From positions 1 to 59,061 of the forward strand of contig CALEFF010000049.1 in assembly GCA_937876865.1 (NCBI GenBank): a stretch of 59,061 bases of DNA. The letters run 5' to 3'. A model generated the notes under the pieces. That model did not search any database. It saw only the letters and a list, made by a program, of their open reading frames with translations, and was not told where the DNA came from. The translations under genes and the position numbers were made by a program. Below are positions 35,601 through 43,531 of the stretch, in pieces; the first letter of the stretch is position 1, and every line of letters begins with the position of its first letter. The DNA comes from an uncultured Bacteroidales bacterium (lineage in GTDB: Bacteria > Bacteroidota > Bacteroidia > Bacteroidales > P3).

Positions 35601-37158
35601 TATAATCATAGAGTTTTTGCTTTACTATTGCAGTTTCTCTATAACTTTCATAGATAATAAAACCATTTAACGCCAAGGTCATAAGCATCATCTTTGCTTG
35701 AGTTTGGTCTAAGTTTATAAACTTAGCAAATTGCTTTACTGTAAACTCATTTGTTTTATAAGCATCGGTAAATTGTTTCACTCTATAAAGAGGATTAACC
35801 GATTCTATTCCTTGAAGTTCACGCCATTTATCATCAGAGAAATAATTATTACTTTCTATCACTGCAAAGGCATCTCGCTTTGGTCCCTTGATTGCACGAA
35901 ACTCTATATTTAAATCATCTAAATTTGCATACACCGCTTCGGTATAAATATCTACACAATGATAACTATCAACCCAAGGACTTGCTGAAATACCTTCTTT
36001 ATAATCACTAAAAAATAATTGGCGGGTTGATTTATTAAAATTCATTTTTGTGCTTGGGTGATAAATCGAGTCTTGATTTGTATAGATTGTAACTTGACAA
36101 TCCTTTGTAATTATACCATCTCTACTAAATGGGTGTTCTACCGCAGATGCTTTTACATAAAGTTTACCATTTTTATAAAAACGCAATTGTGCAGGAGTTA
36201 TCACATCGCCTGTTCCAAGAATTGTTCCACCTTGTTGAGTGAAACCTCCAACGTAATCAACATCAGGATAAAGATTTTTAATTATTTCTGCTTTTTGATA
36301 AGATATGAATTTAGGATAACTTTGTTTTGTTTTCTTGTCGCTACATCTATCTTCAAAACTTCCTTGTAATTTATATGAGAAATATTCTTTGTTTGTAAAC
36401 GAAACACTATCGGCATACAACATAGCACGATTAAGACTTGCACCATAATTGCTCAACTCCACAAACACATCATCTTGAGGTAAACCTAATTTACTCCAAT
36501 TTACAATTCCCCCTTTACCTTCAAAATATTCATCTTTCAAATAAAATTGTCCAAGAGTAGAATAAATTGTATTGGAGTCTTGAATAGAACGATAGGTTAA
36601 ATCTATTTCGCTAATAAAATCGGCATAAACTCCTCGTTCTTTATCGTTTCTAAAAACATAATCACCTGCATCTCCAATATACCAAGCAACATTTTTAGAT
36701 TTATAAAGATAACCCTCAGAAAGTAAAAGCAATGTATTTTCAACTATTTGATTATATATTTTAACATTACTCTTCTCAATGCAATTTTGCATAGATTTCA
36801 ACCATTGAGTATAACTTTCAGGAGTTTGTTTCGAGGATTGGAAGGCAATTTGAGTTTGAATGAAAGTAGAAAAACCGTTTCTTATTCTTATATTCTTCTT
36901 AAACATAGACTGTGATAGTTTTGCAATATCATTTCTATGTTGCATAGAGAAATTAGTCCAAGATTGCTCATAATCTTCTAATAATTGTTCAAAATCTTTC
37001 TTTGCATCAGACTTTAAATTCACATCAGATTCCAACAATTCTTTCAGTTCTCCGATATAAGTATCTGCCTTTCCTGAAAAACCTTTAAATCTTTGTTGAG
37101 CGTTTAGATTTATTGCTCCAATTGTAATAAGAAGAATAAGTAATAATATTTTTTTCAT
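32638..37158 (-). CDS. Large secreted protein of unknown function
   Basis: A 1506-residue protein with a signal peptide (MKKILLLILLITIGAINLNA) and no further membrane helix. The first 220 residues are helical. The rest is rich in beta strands with repeated short turns (TFTLSDTHNVVIRPKNGTIRMQ is one example), like long OstA/AsmA or beta-helical periplasmic proteins, but I find no diagnostic motif. The C-terminus is acidic (EEEYQDTEIEEEE). Its place between prmA and plsY suggests a conserved envelope role. The start at 37158 restores the signal peptide; an 18-codon longer frame overlaps prmA. Confidence 0.75.
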   Translation of the reverse strand: MKKILLLILLITIGAINLNAQQRFKGFSGKADTYIGELKELLESDVNLKSDAKKDFEQLLEDYEQSWTNFSMQHRNDIAKLSQSMFKKNIRIRNGFSTFIQTQIAFQSSKQTPESYTQWLKSMQNCIEKSNVKIYNQIVENTLLLLSEGYLYKSKNVAWYIGDAGDYVFRNDKERGVYADFISEIDLTYRSIQDSNTIYSTLGQFYLKDEYFEGKGGIVNWSKLGLPQDDVFVELSNYGASLNRAMLYADSVSFTNKEYFSYKLQGSFEDRCSDKKTKQSYPKFISYQKAEIIKNLYPDVDYVGGFTQQGGTILGTGDVITPAQLRFYKNGKLYVKASAVEHPFSRDGIITKDCQVTIYTNQDSIYHPSTKMNFNKSTRQLFFSDYKEGISASPWVDSYHCVDIYTEAVYANLDDLNIEFRAIKGPKRDAFAVIESNNYFSDDKWRELQGIESVNPLYRVKQFTDAYKTNEFTVKQFAKFINLDQTQAKMMLMTLALNGFIIYESYRETAIVKQKLYDYILSKTKKIDYDALRFISATKGEANIVLNTSDMNLQMNGIKTFTLSDTHNVVIRPKNGTIRMQKNRNFEFDGDIMAGLFTLSGMNCKFSYDNFSLELPTVDSLNFFVHLFEDTTKFVMIQTPIQNLQCKLLIDAPNNKSSRKKLPDYPILSSMKDSYVYYDYKNIQNGVYKKEDFYYKVEPFEVKNLYKFKTDSIFFSGVLKSAGIFEDITEPLRVMKDYSLGFKIETPQAGKPIYGGKGQIYKSIDLSCNGLLATGYLDYLASRTHSKKFILHPDSMFCETQKFITFSKGAVGASVAFADAKNTVAKQHWYPKQDYMLVEQKKEPFYLYDSVAVHSGSLTVSPKGLTGQGSTQSEELIVTSSYTRFGQDSYAADTSEVKIMALDGNSIAFQSDNVKSNVDYKEQKGFFKSNEGVKRNELPYLQYACYIDQFEWGMQSKLLGLVDTQAPKIGDFASKPLKEAVDLPHPGAKFVSLHPNQGGFYFNSPRALLDLNKNKLFTEDVYVIRCADIAIRPSDGSITIHPGAQIDTLDDVRILANTQNKLHEIYDARIFIESAKLYSANGYVDYIDEDNKKHPIFLKEINPLSGKTIGKGEIPTDEVLQLSSAFNFYGNVTLNATDTNYIFDGGVQLSSNCYGDEAAWIKFSAQLNPKQIYIPISEAPVDVEGKRVTASIMFNPDNFEPQTTFLTYDTEGDNVMLKSKGLLTYNKELKKYIIASEEKLNDFSNIDAPYLSFDKTSCKAEGEGEIKLGFLPSEVMKTNNYGSVKVNQNGEAQIKMALALDFPIAQEIIDMIGVELYEDLNLSQIDFENSGYKKYLHYLLGEEEGGDWYADLLVTGEWKDVPKQMKNKIFFSDVRLEWDPVLRSYVGKGNFELATVGKYQVNKTIKTRIQILKGALSPTIRIYVEANPDSWYYFEYNGSAMDILSSNEIINSKINETPREDREFKTEKGRVYVYRVATPAQKRNFIRTIELGQEEEYQDTEIEEEE

Positions 37159-37162
37159 TATT

Positions 37163-38026
37163 TTATTTTTTAACAAGTCGCATTGCTGCCCAATTATCTT
37201 TTGTTTCCACATTGGTTAATTCAAAACCATAGAGTTTACATTCTGTTTCTAAAATCTCAACATCTTGCAAATAAAAACCACTTAAAAACAAAACTCCTCC
37301 CTCTTTAATTGATTTTGAATAAGTTTCCATATCGGCAAGAAGGATATTACGATTTATATTAGCAAAGAAAACATCAAATTTTTCGTTTTCATCAAGCAAA
37401 TTCGCATCTCCTAAAAGTACATCCACTTCAACAGAGTTTTTCTTTACGTTTTCCTTTGCATTTTCCGCTGCCCACACATCAATATCTATTGCTTTTGCGT
37501 AAGAAGCACCCATTTTCATAGAAAGAATTGCAAAAACACCTGTTCCGCAACCCATGTCCATAACTCTCTTACCTGCAATATCTTCTTTTGATATAAAATC
37601 AATAATCAAAGACGTTGTTTGATGATGTGCTGTTCCAAAAGACATCTTTGGATTTATGATAATATCATATTTTACTCCCTCTTGCTTTGGGTTAAACTCA
37701 GGACGAACAATGCAAAAGTCTGAAAAACGAACAGAAGAGTAATCTTTTTCCCACTCTGCGTTCCAATCCTTTTGCTCTATTTTTTCTTCCAAGTAAGAAA
37801 TCTCTAATCCTTGAACAAAACCAAGATTTTCCTCTGCACAATCCTTTACCTTATCCAAAGAGTATTTTTCTTGCGAACAATATGCCTCAAAACCCTTTTC
37901 ATTATCCACAAAACTATCAAAACCAAGTGAAATCAAAGAGTCTTTAAAGATATCTGCAATCCAAAAATCCTCTTCCTCCCACTTTTGATTGAGAGAAAGA
38001 GAAATGCTTAACTTAATATAATACAT
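37163..38026 (-). CDS. prmA: Ribosomal protein L11 methyltransferase
   Basis: A 287-residue SAM-dependent methyltransferase that trimethylates L11. The SAM-binding MDMGCGTGVFAI is near residue 155, preceded by KMSFGTAHHQTT, the PrmA signature, and followed by FANINRN (the NxN-type catalytic region). The start at 38026 (MYYIKLSIS) leaves 1 base after tpiA; a start six codons upstream is less likely. Confidence 0.93.
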   Translation of the reverse strand: MYYIKLSISLSLNQKWEEEDFWIADIFKDSLISLGFDSFVDNEKGFEAYCSQEKYSLDKVKDCAEENLGFVQGLEISYLEEKIEQKDWNAEWEKDYSSVRFSDFCIVRPEFNPKQEGVKYDIIINPKMSFGTAHHQTTSLIIDFISKEDIAGKRVMDMGCGTGVFAILSMKMGASYAKAIDIDVWAAENAKENVKKNSVEVDVLLGDANLLDENEKFDVFFANINRNILLADMETYSKSIKEGGVLFLSGFYLQDVEILETECKLYGFELTNVETKDNWAAMRLVKK

Positions 38027-38027
38027 A

Positions 38028-38786
38028 TTAAAAACTACGTGCAATTTCTATAAAGTCTGCACTCTTCAATGCTGCTCCGCCAATTAGTCCGCCATCAACA
38101 TCTTGTTGTGCAAAAAGTTCTCTTGCGTTCTTAGGATTGCAACTTCCACCGTAAAGAATTGAAATTTCTTGTGCTACATCGTCTGAATATTTCTCTGCAA
38201 TCAATCCTCTAATGAAAGCATGCACCTCTTGTGCTTGTTCTTTTGTTGCAGTTTTTCCTGTTCCTATTGCCCAAACAGGTTCGTATGCTATAACTACTTT
38301 TTGAATTTGTTCTTCATTTAAATGAAACAAACCCTCAACAACCTGAGAACGTATTATATCAAAATGTTTATCTGCTTCTCTATCTTCTAATTGTTCTCCA
38401 ACACACACAATTGGTGTAATTTCTACTTCAAGTAATTTATCTACTTTTTGAGCAACGTCTTGATTGGTTTCAAAGAAATATTTTCTTCTTTCGCTGTGTC
38501 CTACAATGCAATAATCCATATTCATTGAATGCAACATCTTTGCTGAAACCTCTCCTGTGTATGCTCCGTCATCGAATTTCGATACATTTTGTGCTCCAAC
38601 AAAAAACTCTACATCCTCTGCCGCATCTCCTACAAGTTCAAGATAAGGAAATGGAGGGCAAACCACTATATCTACATCTGTTGTATCAAATTCTCTTAAC
38701 GCTTCTGCTATATCTGTTATCAATTCATCTGCATAGGAAAACGTTTTATTTGATTTCCAATTGCCTGCTACTATATTTCTTCTCAT
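38028..38786 (-). CDS. tpiA: Triose-phosphate isomerase
   Basis: A 252-residue glycolytic TIM barrel. NWKSNK at 11-16, the catalytic His in IVGHSERR near 97, the catalytic Glu in IAYEPVWAIGTG near 167, and the C-terminal GGAALKS phosphate loop are present. It heads the tpiA-prmA-unknown-plsY-dcp operon. Confidence 0.97.
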   Translation of the reverse strand: MRRNIVAGNWKSNKTFSYADELITDIAEALREFDTTDVDIVVCPPFPYLELVGDAAEDVEFFVGAQNVSKFDDGAYTGEVSAKMLHSMNMDYCIVGHSERRKYFFETNQDVAQKVDKLLEVEITPIVCVGEQLEDREADKHFDIIRSQVVEGLFHLNEEQIQKVVIAYEPVWAIGTGKTATKEQAQEVHAFIRGLIAEKYSDDVAQEISILYGGSCNPKNARELFAQQDVDGGLIGGAALKSADFIEIARSF

Positions 38787-38815
38787 AATTATAAAAGTTT
38801 TATTATTAACGTTTG

Positions 38816-38823
38816 CAAAGGTA
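38816..38823 (-). promoter_or_regulatory. -7 element of the tpiA operon
   Basis: Minus strand TACCTTTG about 29 bases before the tpiA start codon. The -33 is not recognisable; phased array 5 begins about 10 bp upstream. Confidence 0.5.
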
Positions 38824-38832
38824 AAAATATTC

Positions 38833-38902
38833 CTAAGAAAAAAATAATTTTTTCAAAGGAATATTTTAAAAAATCAAAGAAAAAAATAAAAAAAACAAAG
38901 AG
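38833..38902. repeat. Phased CAAAGAA array 5
   Basis: CTAAGAA (38833), CAAAGGA (38854), CAAAGAA (38875) and CAAAGAG (38896) are spaced exactly 21 bp. The array fills the space between the tpiA promoter and the stop codon of the glycosyltransferase. Confidence 0.8.
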
Positions 38903-38914
38903 TTTGAAAATTTG

Positions 38915-40100
38915 TTAGTATGAAATCAATTTGTCTATTTCGGATTTCACAATATCGACACTTATGTTTTCAATACAAGGATAATGTTCCATATCATCAT
39001 TTAATTGAGTACAAATGCCGGCACAATCAAAGCAATCCATTTCATACCTAATTGCAACAGGGAAATATTGTTTCAAATCATCAGAAACAGAATCTAAATC
39101 ATACGGATGAAATCTTTTTCTAAAATTTCCCGGACAGATTACAATACTCTTTGTTCTTACCAGAGCAGATATATGAGCAGCAACAGTATCATTGCTTATT
39201 ACCAAATTGGCAGAGTTAATAACGGAGCATAATTCAAGCAAATTTGTTTTACCTACTAAATTCAAAATTCTATTAGACTGTTTCACTGAACGCAAAATAT
39301 TGTCTGCAATTTCAATATCACCATCCCCTCCACACAAAACCACAAAAGAAGAAAGTCTATCAATTAAATTCACAAACTTTCCCCCCCCAATTTCTTTTCA
39401 CCTGACTTGCTCCTATAAAAAGCACAACATAATCTTTCACCTGATTAAATTCAGGTATTTCAAAACACAATTTCGGTAAAGATGCTTTAAAATCGCAATC
39501 AAAAAACTTGGAAACAAATTCAGCATTACGCTTTAACTCCATCTTATCTTCTTTATCTGTTTCAATCAAAGAGGAATAAAAACCGTTTGATTTTGAAAGC
39601 AATTTGCTCAATATCTTACTGCGTTTTTTCTTATCGGAAATCAATTTGATAAATCTTGATTCTGTGTTATTGTAATCTTGTCCGAAACCGATTTTTCTTT
39701 TAGCACACACATTTCTTACAATGGTATCTCCTATGAAATAATCTCTTGAAAAAAGAGGATTCAAAATCAAATCATAACGTTTTGTTCTTAATTTTTTAAG
39801 TAATTTGAAACGATAAATCGGATTAAAAAACATCTTTTTTGTATCCAAAGTTATAATTTCATCAAAATAGGATACGTTCTTTGCAATCGAAGCAACAGCA
39901 GAAGTACACAACAGAGTTATGGTTCCATTCAATCTTTTTCTTATCTGAGAAGCAGAATCCAACCACAGAATAAAGTCTCCTATATTATCTGTTCTTAATA
40001 TCAAAATATCGGATTTTGATTTAGGTTTTATGAATCTTAACAAGAAACTTTCCAAATCAAACAAGAAAATAATAAAGTGTAATAAAAGTTTTTTTATCAT
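38915..40100 (-). pseudogene. GT9-family glycosyltransferase, split at a G8 tract (possibly phase-variable)
   Basis: Two frames together make one GT9 (heptosyltransferase-like) protein of about 394 residues. The 5' part (39360-40100) starts MIKKLLLHF and has ILRTDNIGDFILWLD; the 3' part (38915-39373) has VVLCGGDGDIEIA and ISNDTVAAHISAL. The frame breaks at eight Gs on the minus strand (39381-39388). With seven Gs the reading runs NWGGKFVNLIDR straight into the second frame. Eight Gs in such AT-rich DNA is typical of contingency loci; a sequencing error is the alternative. The start at 40100 overlaps the methyltransferase stop by 4 bases. Confidence 0.8.
39381..39388 (-). repeat. Homopolymeric G8 tract in the GT9 gene
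   Basis: Eight C on the plus strand, inside the coding region at the exact frameshift point. The longest other C or G run I noticed in the window is six (near 47238-47243). Confidence 0.85.
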
Positions 40101-40765
40101 TTTGTTTTCTCTGCCCAAATTATTGTTTGGAAACCATAATAACACCAAGTATAATAGTTAGTTTTGTTTTTAATCTTAGAAATTGGTTCGGTAAGACAAC
40201 CTATCAACCAAGGCAAAAATGGTTTGTGTGAGATAGTAGAATATAATACAGACATATTATTTTCTTTCAAAATTTCCAACACCTTTTCATAAGAAGGTGG
40301 AAGGTCTTTGTGGGTATTATCATCATAATAATTAAGAGTACCTTGTCTTGAAGGAAATTTCACACTCTTTTCTGAGGGAAATGACAAATACAAACGACCC
40401 TTTGGTTTTAACGCTTTAATCATTGCGACTAACGTTTCTTCTCTTTTGTTACAGTGTTCCAAATTATGAGAAGACAAAACTACATCAAAACTATTTGACA
40501 TCTTTAATATCTCATCTGAAAACACATCCGAAGACACTAAAATATAATTATCTGCAACATTAGTCTTTGTTTGATTATAGTCAGACACATCAATACCTGT
40601 ATAAACACAAGATGGCAATATTGATTTTATTAGACTTGGCGAATCGTTTCCACAACCGACATCTAACACACTTGGATTAGAATTGTTTATAGATTGCAAA
40701 AATTCACCTTTCATACGAGGGAAAATTATGCGTCTAAATATTCTTGTTATTAAATTAGATTTCAT
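40097..40765 (-). CDS. Class I SAM methyltransferase, envelope glycan locus
   Basis: A 222-residue cytoplasmic methyltransferase. Motif I is SVLDVGCGND (about 32-41), the acidic loop is YTGIDVSD, and SSHNLEHC follows. The substrate is unknown, but the coupled GT9 gene and nearby flippase and GT8 suggest a sugar or glycolipid. Transcription starts from a consensus promoter at 40910-40940, leaving a leader of about 140 nt. Confidence 0.85.
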   Translation of the reverse strand: MKSNLITRIFRRIIFPRMKGEFLQSINNSNPSVLDVGCGNDSPSLIKSILPSCVYTGIDVSDYNQTKTNVADNYILVSSDVFSDEILKMSNSFDVVLSSHNLEHCNKREETLVAMIKALKPKGRLYLSFPSEKSVKFPSRQGTLNYYDDNTHKDLPPSYEKVLEILKENNMSVLYSTISHKPFLPWLIGCLTEPISKIKNKTNYYTWCYYGFQTIIWAEKTK

Positions 40766-40909
40766 ACTAAATAATCTTTACAATATTAACTTACTAATTA
40801 TTAATATTCAATAAAAATAAATTTTCTAACACAAAAAAACTATACCACTACCCGTTTTTAGACACGTTTAACTATTAATTTAATTTTAAAAAGTGTTACA
40901 TTACGTTTG

Positions 40910-40940
40910 CAAATCTACTATTTTATTTCATATCAACAAA
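40910..40940 (-). promoter_or_regulatory. Promoter of the methyltransferase-GT9 unit
   Basis: Minus strand TAGATTTG (40910-40917) with TTTG exactly 19 bp away (40937-40940). It is among the best matches in the window. Confidence 0.7.
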
Positions 40941-41001
40941 ATATTTATGTAACTAACTCATATTTCATTGCTGGCAATAGAACGTCAAGAGAGGAATGAG
41001 G

Positions 41002-41937
41002 TCAAGCAACCAACACCTTGCGAACTCTGTCAATAAATCTACACCCAAAAACTTTATAAGCAAAACCTGCTACTTTAATTCTAAAAGAAAGTTGCTTATC
41101 TTGCAATGGAGAATCTTTCCAAGGTGATAGTGATTTGTAATGTAAATAATGATTTTTAAAAGGGTGAGTACATTTTTTACACCAAGGACGGTTGTAAAAA
41201 CCTGCAATATAATGAATACACACAGGATTTTCACACGATTGTATTAAATCCTCTTTATCGTAGTGTAATTGTTCGTAAAGATAATCCATATCATTTAATC
41301 CAAAGTAAAGATTTCCTGAAATAAGGTTGTATTTTTGAGATACATATCTTACTTTCTCTCCACAAATCTTATTTAATACCCCTTCACTCAATACAGGAGG
41401 ATTTCCATTAAACTCATTTATAACCTCTATTGCTCTTTTAATCAAATTATTTTCTTTACAATAAGACACATTTACAAGTGCCATTCCATCGTTAAAAAAA
41501 GGCGAAAGAGGAGAAATGCCGAGTGCTTTTTTCCCTTTTGTATAGGTAGTTTCAACAACTGCCATATACTTATCTTTTAAATTAGTTTCCCAAAGTGGTT
41601 TCAAACTACCAACTACCACAATATCGCTATCTAAATACAAAACCTTTTTCAATCCTGCTATTCTTGAAAAAAACACTTTCGCATAAATAGTTTCCAAATG
41701 TCTTCCAACACTACAAGGAGGTAAATCAAAACAAATATCCTCAAACTTAACGATAATTAAATTTCTATTATAGGATTTACAAATAGAGTCTAAAATTTCT
41801 ATATTCTCTTTAGTAATTCCTTTTGATATAAGATAAACTACAATTTCTTTTTCATCTTTATTGTTTTCAAAAACCGAAATCAAAGAAATTCCTGTTTGTT
41901 CTACATAGGCATTATCACAAGAATATGCTATATTCAT
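41002..41937 (-). CDS. GT8-family glycosyltransferase
   Basis: A 311-residue retaining glycosyltransferase. It starts MNIAYSCDNAYVEQTGISL and has the metal-binding DSD in LYLDSDIVVVGSL (about 98-110), then the HYIAGFYNRPW C-terminal His of the family. Donor sugars in GT8 are UDP-glucose or UDP-galactose. It overlaps the flippase stop by 4 bases and ends the ispH operon. Confidence 0.9.
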   Translation of the reverse strand: MNIAYSCDNAYVEQTGISLISVFENNKDEKEIVVYLISKGITKENIEILDSICKSYNRNLIIVKFEDICFDLPPCSVGRHLETIYAKVFFSRIAGLKKVLYLDSDIVVVGSLKPLWETNLKDKYMAVVETTYTKGKKALGISPLSPFFNDGMALVNVSYCKENNLIKRAIEVINEFNGNPPVLSEGVLNKICGEKVRYVSQKYNLISGNLYFGLNDMDYLYEQLHYDKEDLIQSCENPVCIHYIAGFYNRPWCKKCTHPFKNHYLHYKSLSPWKDSPLQDKQLSFRIKVAGFAYKVFGCRFIDRVRKVLVA

Positions 41938-43268
41938 AAACTATTATTTTTAATACTTTTTTTAACATAATAAGAACTCAATAAGTAATAAATCACAAAC
42001 AATGTGAAATTACTCAATAACAACGAATACGCAACTCCTATCTCACCATAAATAGGAGCAGTAAAAGTAAACAACAGATAACTCAATCCATTGATAATAA
42101 CAGAGGTTAAAATAGTTATGTAACTCTTTTCAAAATAAGTGAAATAGTTAAAAAAGAAAAGATTAAGTGAAGCGAAAATCTGTGAAAGACACAAAGGAGG
42201 TAGAATACTCATAATAAGAGAATAAGTCTTTGGGAAAACACCCCAATTTAATAATAACCACGCTCCTATATATATTCCCACACAAAGTAAAAACAAAAGA
42301 ATAAAAATTCTAAGTCCATTCCTATCGGTTTTTTTCTTTAAAAGACTTAGGTTTTTCTCTTGTAGGAACGATGGTAACCAAATAAAATTAAACGATTGAT
42401 AAACTATCACAGGAATAGTTGCAAGAAGAGATGCTAAATTATAGACTGCCACAACTCCTGCTCCACAATAAATCATCACAAAGTGTTTATCACCAAAATT
42501 AGTTATAGCATTCAAAAGAGCAACAAAAGAAAGCGGAAGTCCAATTTTTAATCCCTTATATAAATAGTATTTAGAAAATTTAAAAGTAAAGTTTTTGCAA
42601 AGGAAAGTAGCGAAAACACAACAAAGAATAAGTTCTACAAGATAAGTAATTGCCAAACGCAAAAGAGCAGCATCTGCATCAGGGGAAGTATAGAGCAAAA
42701 GAATTGCTAAACCGTTTGCAAAAAAGAAACGAATTAAATTAAACGCTTGAATATTCTTTATTTTCTCTGCTGCAACGAAATAATAAGTCAAAAGATTGGA
42801 AAGAACCATCGATGCCATTGCCACCAAGAGATAAGGACGATATTTATCGTAAGAAAAATCCTTCATTTCCTCATTACGATTTATCAATCCAAAGAAATAT
42901 TCATCTATTCCCGTTAAGGAAATCAAAGAAAAAATACAAACAAGCGTTAGTAAAAGCGTAAGAGAAAGGGTAAAGAGCATACTTCCTTGTGCTTTCTTAT
43001 CGTTTTTCGTATCTGCAAAAAGTTTTGGTACTGAGGTATGAAAACCAAGTGTAAAAACCAAACTCATTGCCATAGCAAAACTATACAAATACCCATAAAC
43101 TCCAAACTCATCTCGTGTCATAAGATGAAGGAAAACAGGTATTAGCAAGAAATTAGCACCTCTTACCAACACATCTGTAGAAAAAAGAGAAAGAAAACGT
43201 CTAAATGCTACTTTATTTCTATACGTTTCAATACTTTTTTTCCAAAATGATTGTTTATTTCCTCGCAT
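41934..43268 (-). CDS. Wzx-like polysaccharide flippase
   Basis: A 444-residue inner-membrane protein of the MOP superfamily with about 12 hydrophobic helices. The start region FLSLFSTDVLVRGANFLLIP with HLMTRDEFGVYGYL is typical. It should flip lipid-linked sugars built by neighbouring transferases. The only ATG giving an intact N-terminus lies 61 bases inside the DUF721 gene, an unusually long overlap. Confidence 0.88.
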   Translation of the reverse strand: MRGNKQSFWKKSIETYRNKVAFRRFLSLFSTDVLVRGANFLLIPVFLHLMTRDEFGVYGYLYSFAMAMSLVFTLGFHTSVPKLFADTKNDKKAQGSMLFTLSLTLLLTLVCIFSLISLTGIDEYFFGLINRNEEMKDFSYDKYRPYLLVAMASMVLSNLLTYYFVAAEKIKNIQAFNLIRFFFANGLAILLLYTSPDADAALLRLAITYLVELILCCVFATFLCKNFTFKFSKYYLYKGLKIGLPLSFVALLNAITNFGDKHFVMIYCGAGVVAVYNLASLLATIPVIVYQSFNFIWLPSFLQEKNLSLLKKKTDRNGLRIFILLFLLCVGIYIGAWLLLNWGVFPKTYSLIMSILPPLCLSQIFASLNLFFFNYFTYFEKSYITILTSVIINGLSYLLFTFTAPIYGEIGVAYSLLLSNFTLFVIYYLLSSYYVKKSIKNNSL

Positions 43269-43531
43269 ATATTTCCTCTCATCATCATTAACTCGCTACG
43301 AAGTGCAGGAGCAGAAACATAAACAAAGAGAACCTTATCATAAACATAGATTTTCTTAGTTAATTTCTTGATTAAATCTCCTGTAATCTCTTCCCACTGT
43401 TTTATAATCTCTTCTTGATTAAAATCAGTTGGAATTCCAAGTGAAGATAAAAAGCGTTCCATTACATTTATAATAGGTTGCTCACTTGCTTCGCTTACTC
43501 CTCTTGGTTTTATGTAATAATCCTTGTTCAT
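43208..43531 (-). CDS. DUF721 protein (RecF-associated)
   Basis: A 107-residue protein with a WEEITGDLI centre and VYVSAPALRSELMMMRGNI, the DUF721 pattern. DUF721 proteins are near recF or dnaA in many genomes and resemble nucleic-acid-binding modules. It overlaps recF by 4 bases upstream and the flippase by 61 bases downstream. Confidence 0.88.
   Translation of the reverse strand: MNKDYYIKPRGVSEASEQPIINVMERFLSSLGIPTDFNQEEIIKQWEEITGDLIKKLTKKIYVYDKVLFVYVSAPALRSELMMMRGNICEEINNHFGKKVLKRIEIK

Noticed and set aside
38915..39373. Second half of the GT9 gene as an independent gene
   Set aside because: Its GTG start lies inside the conserved segment and removal of one G fuses it in frame with the first half.
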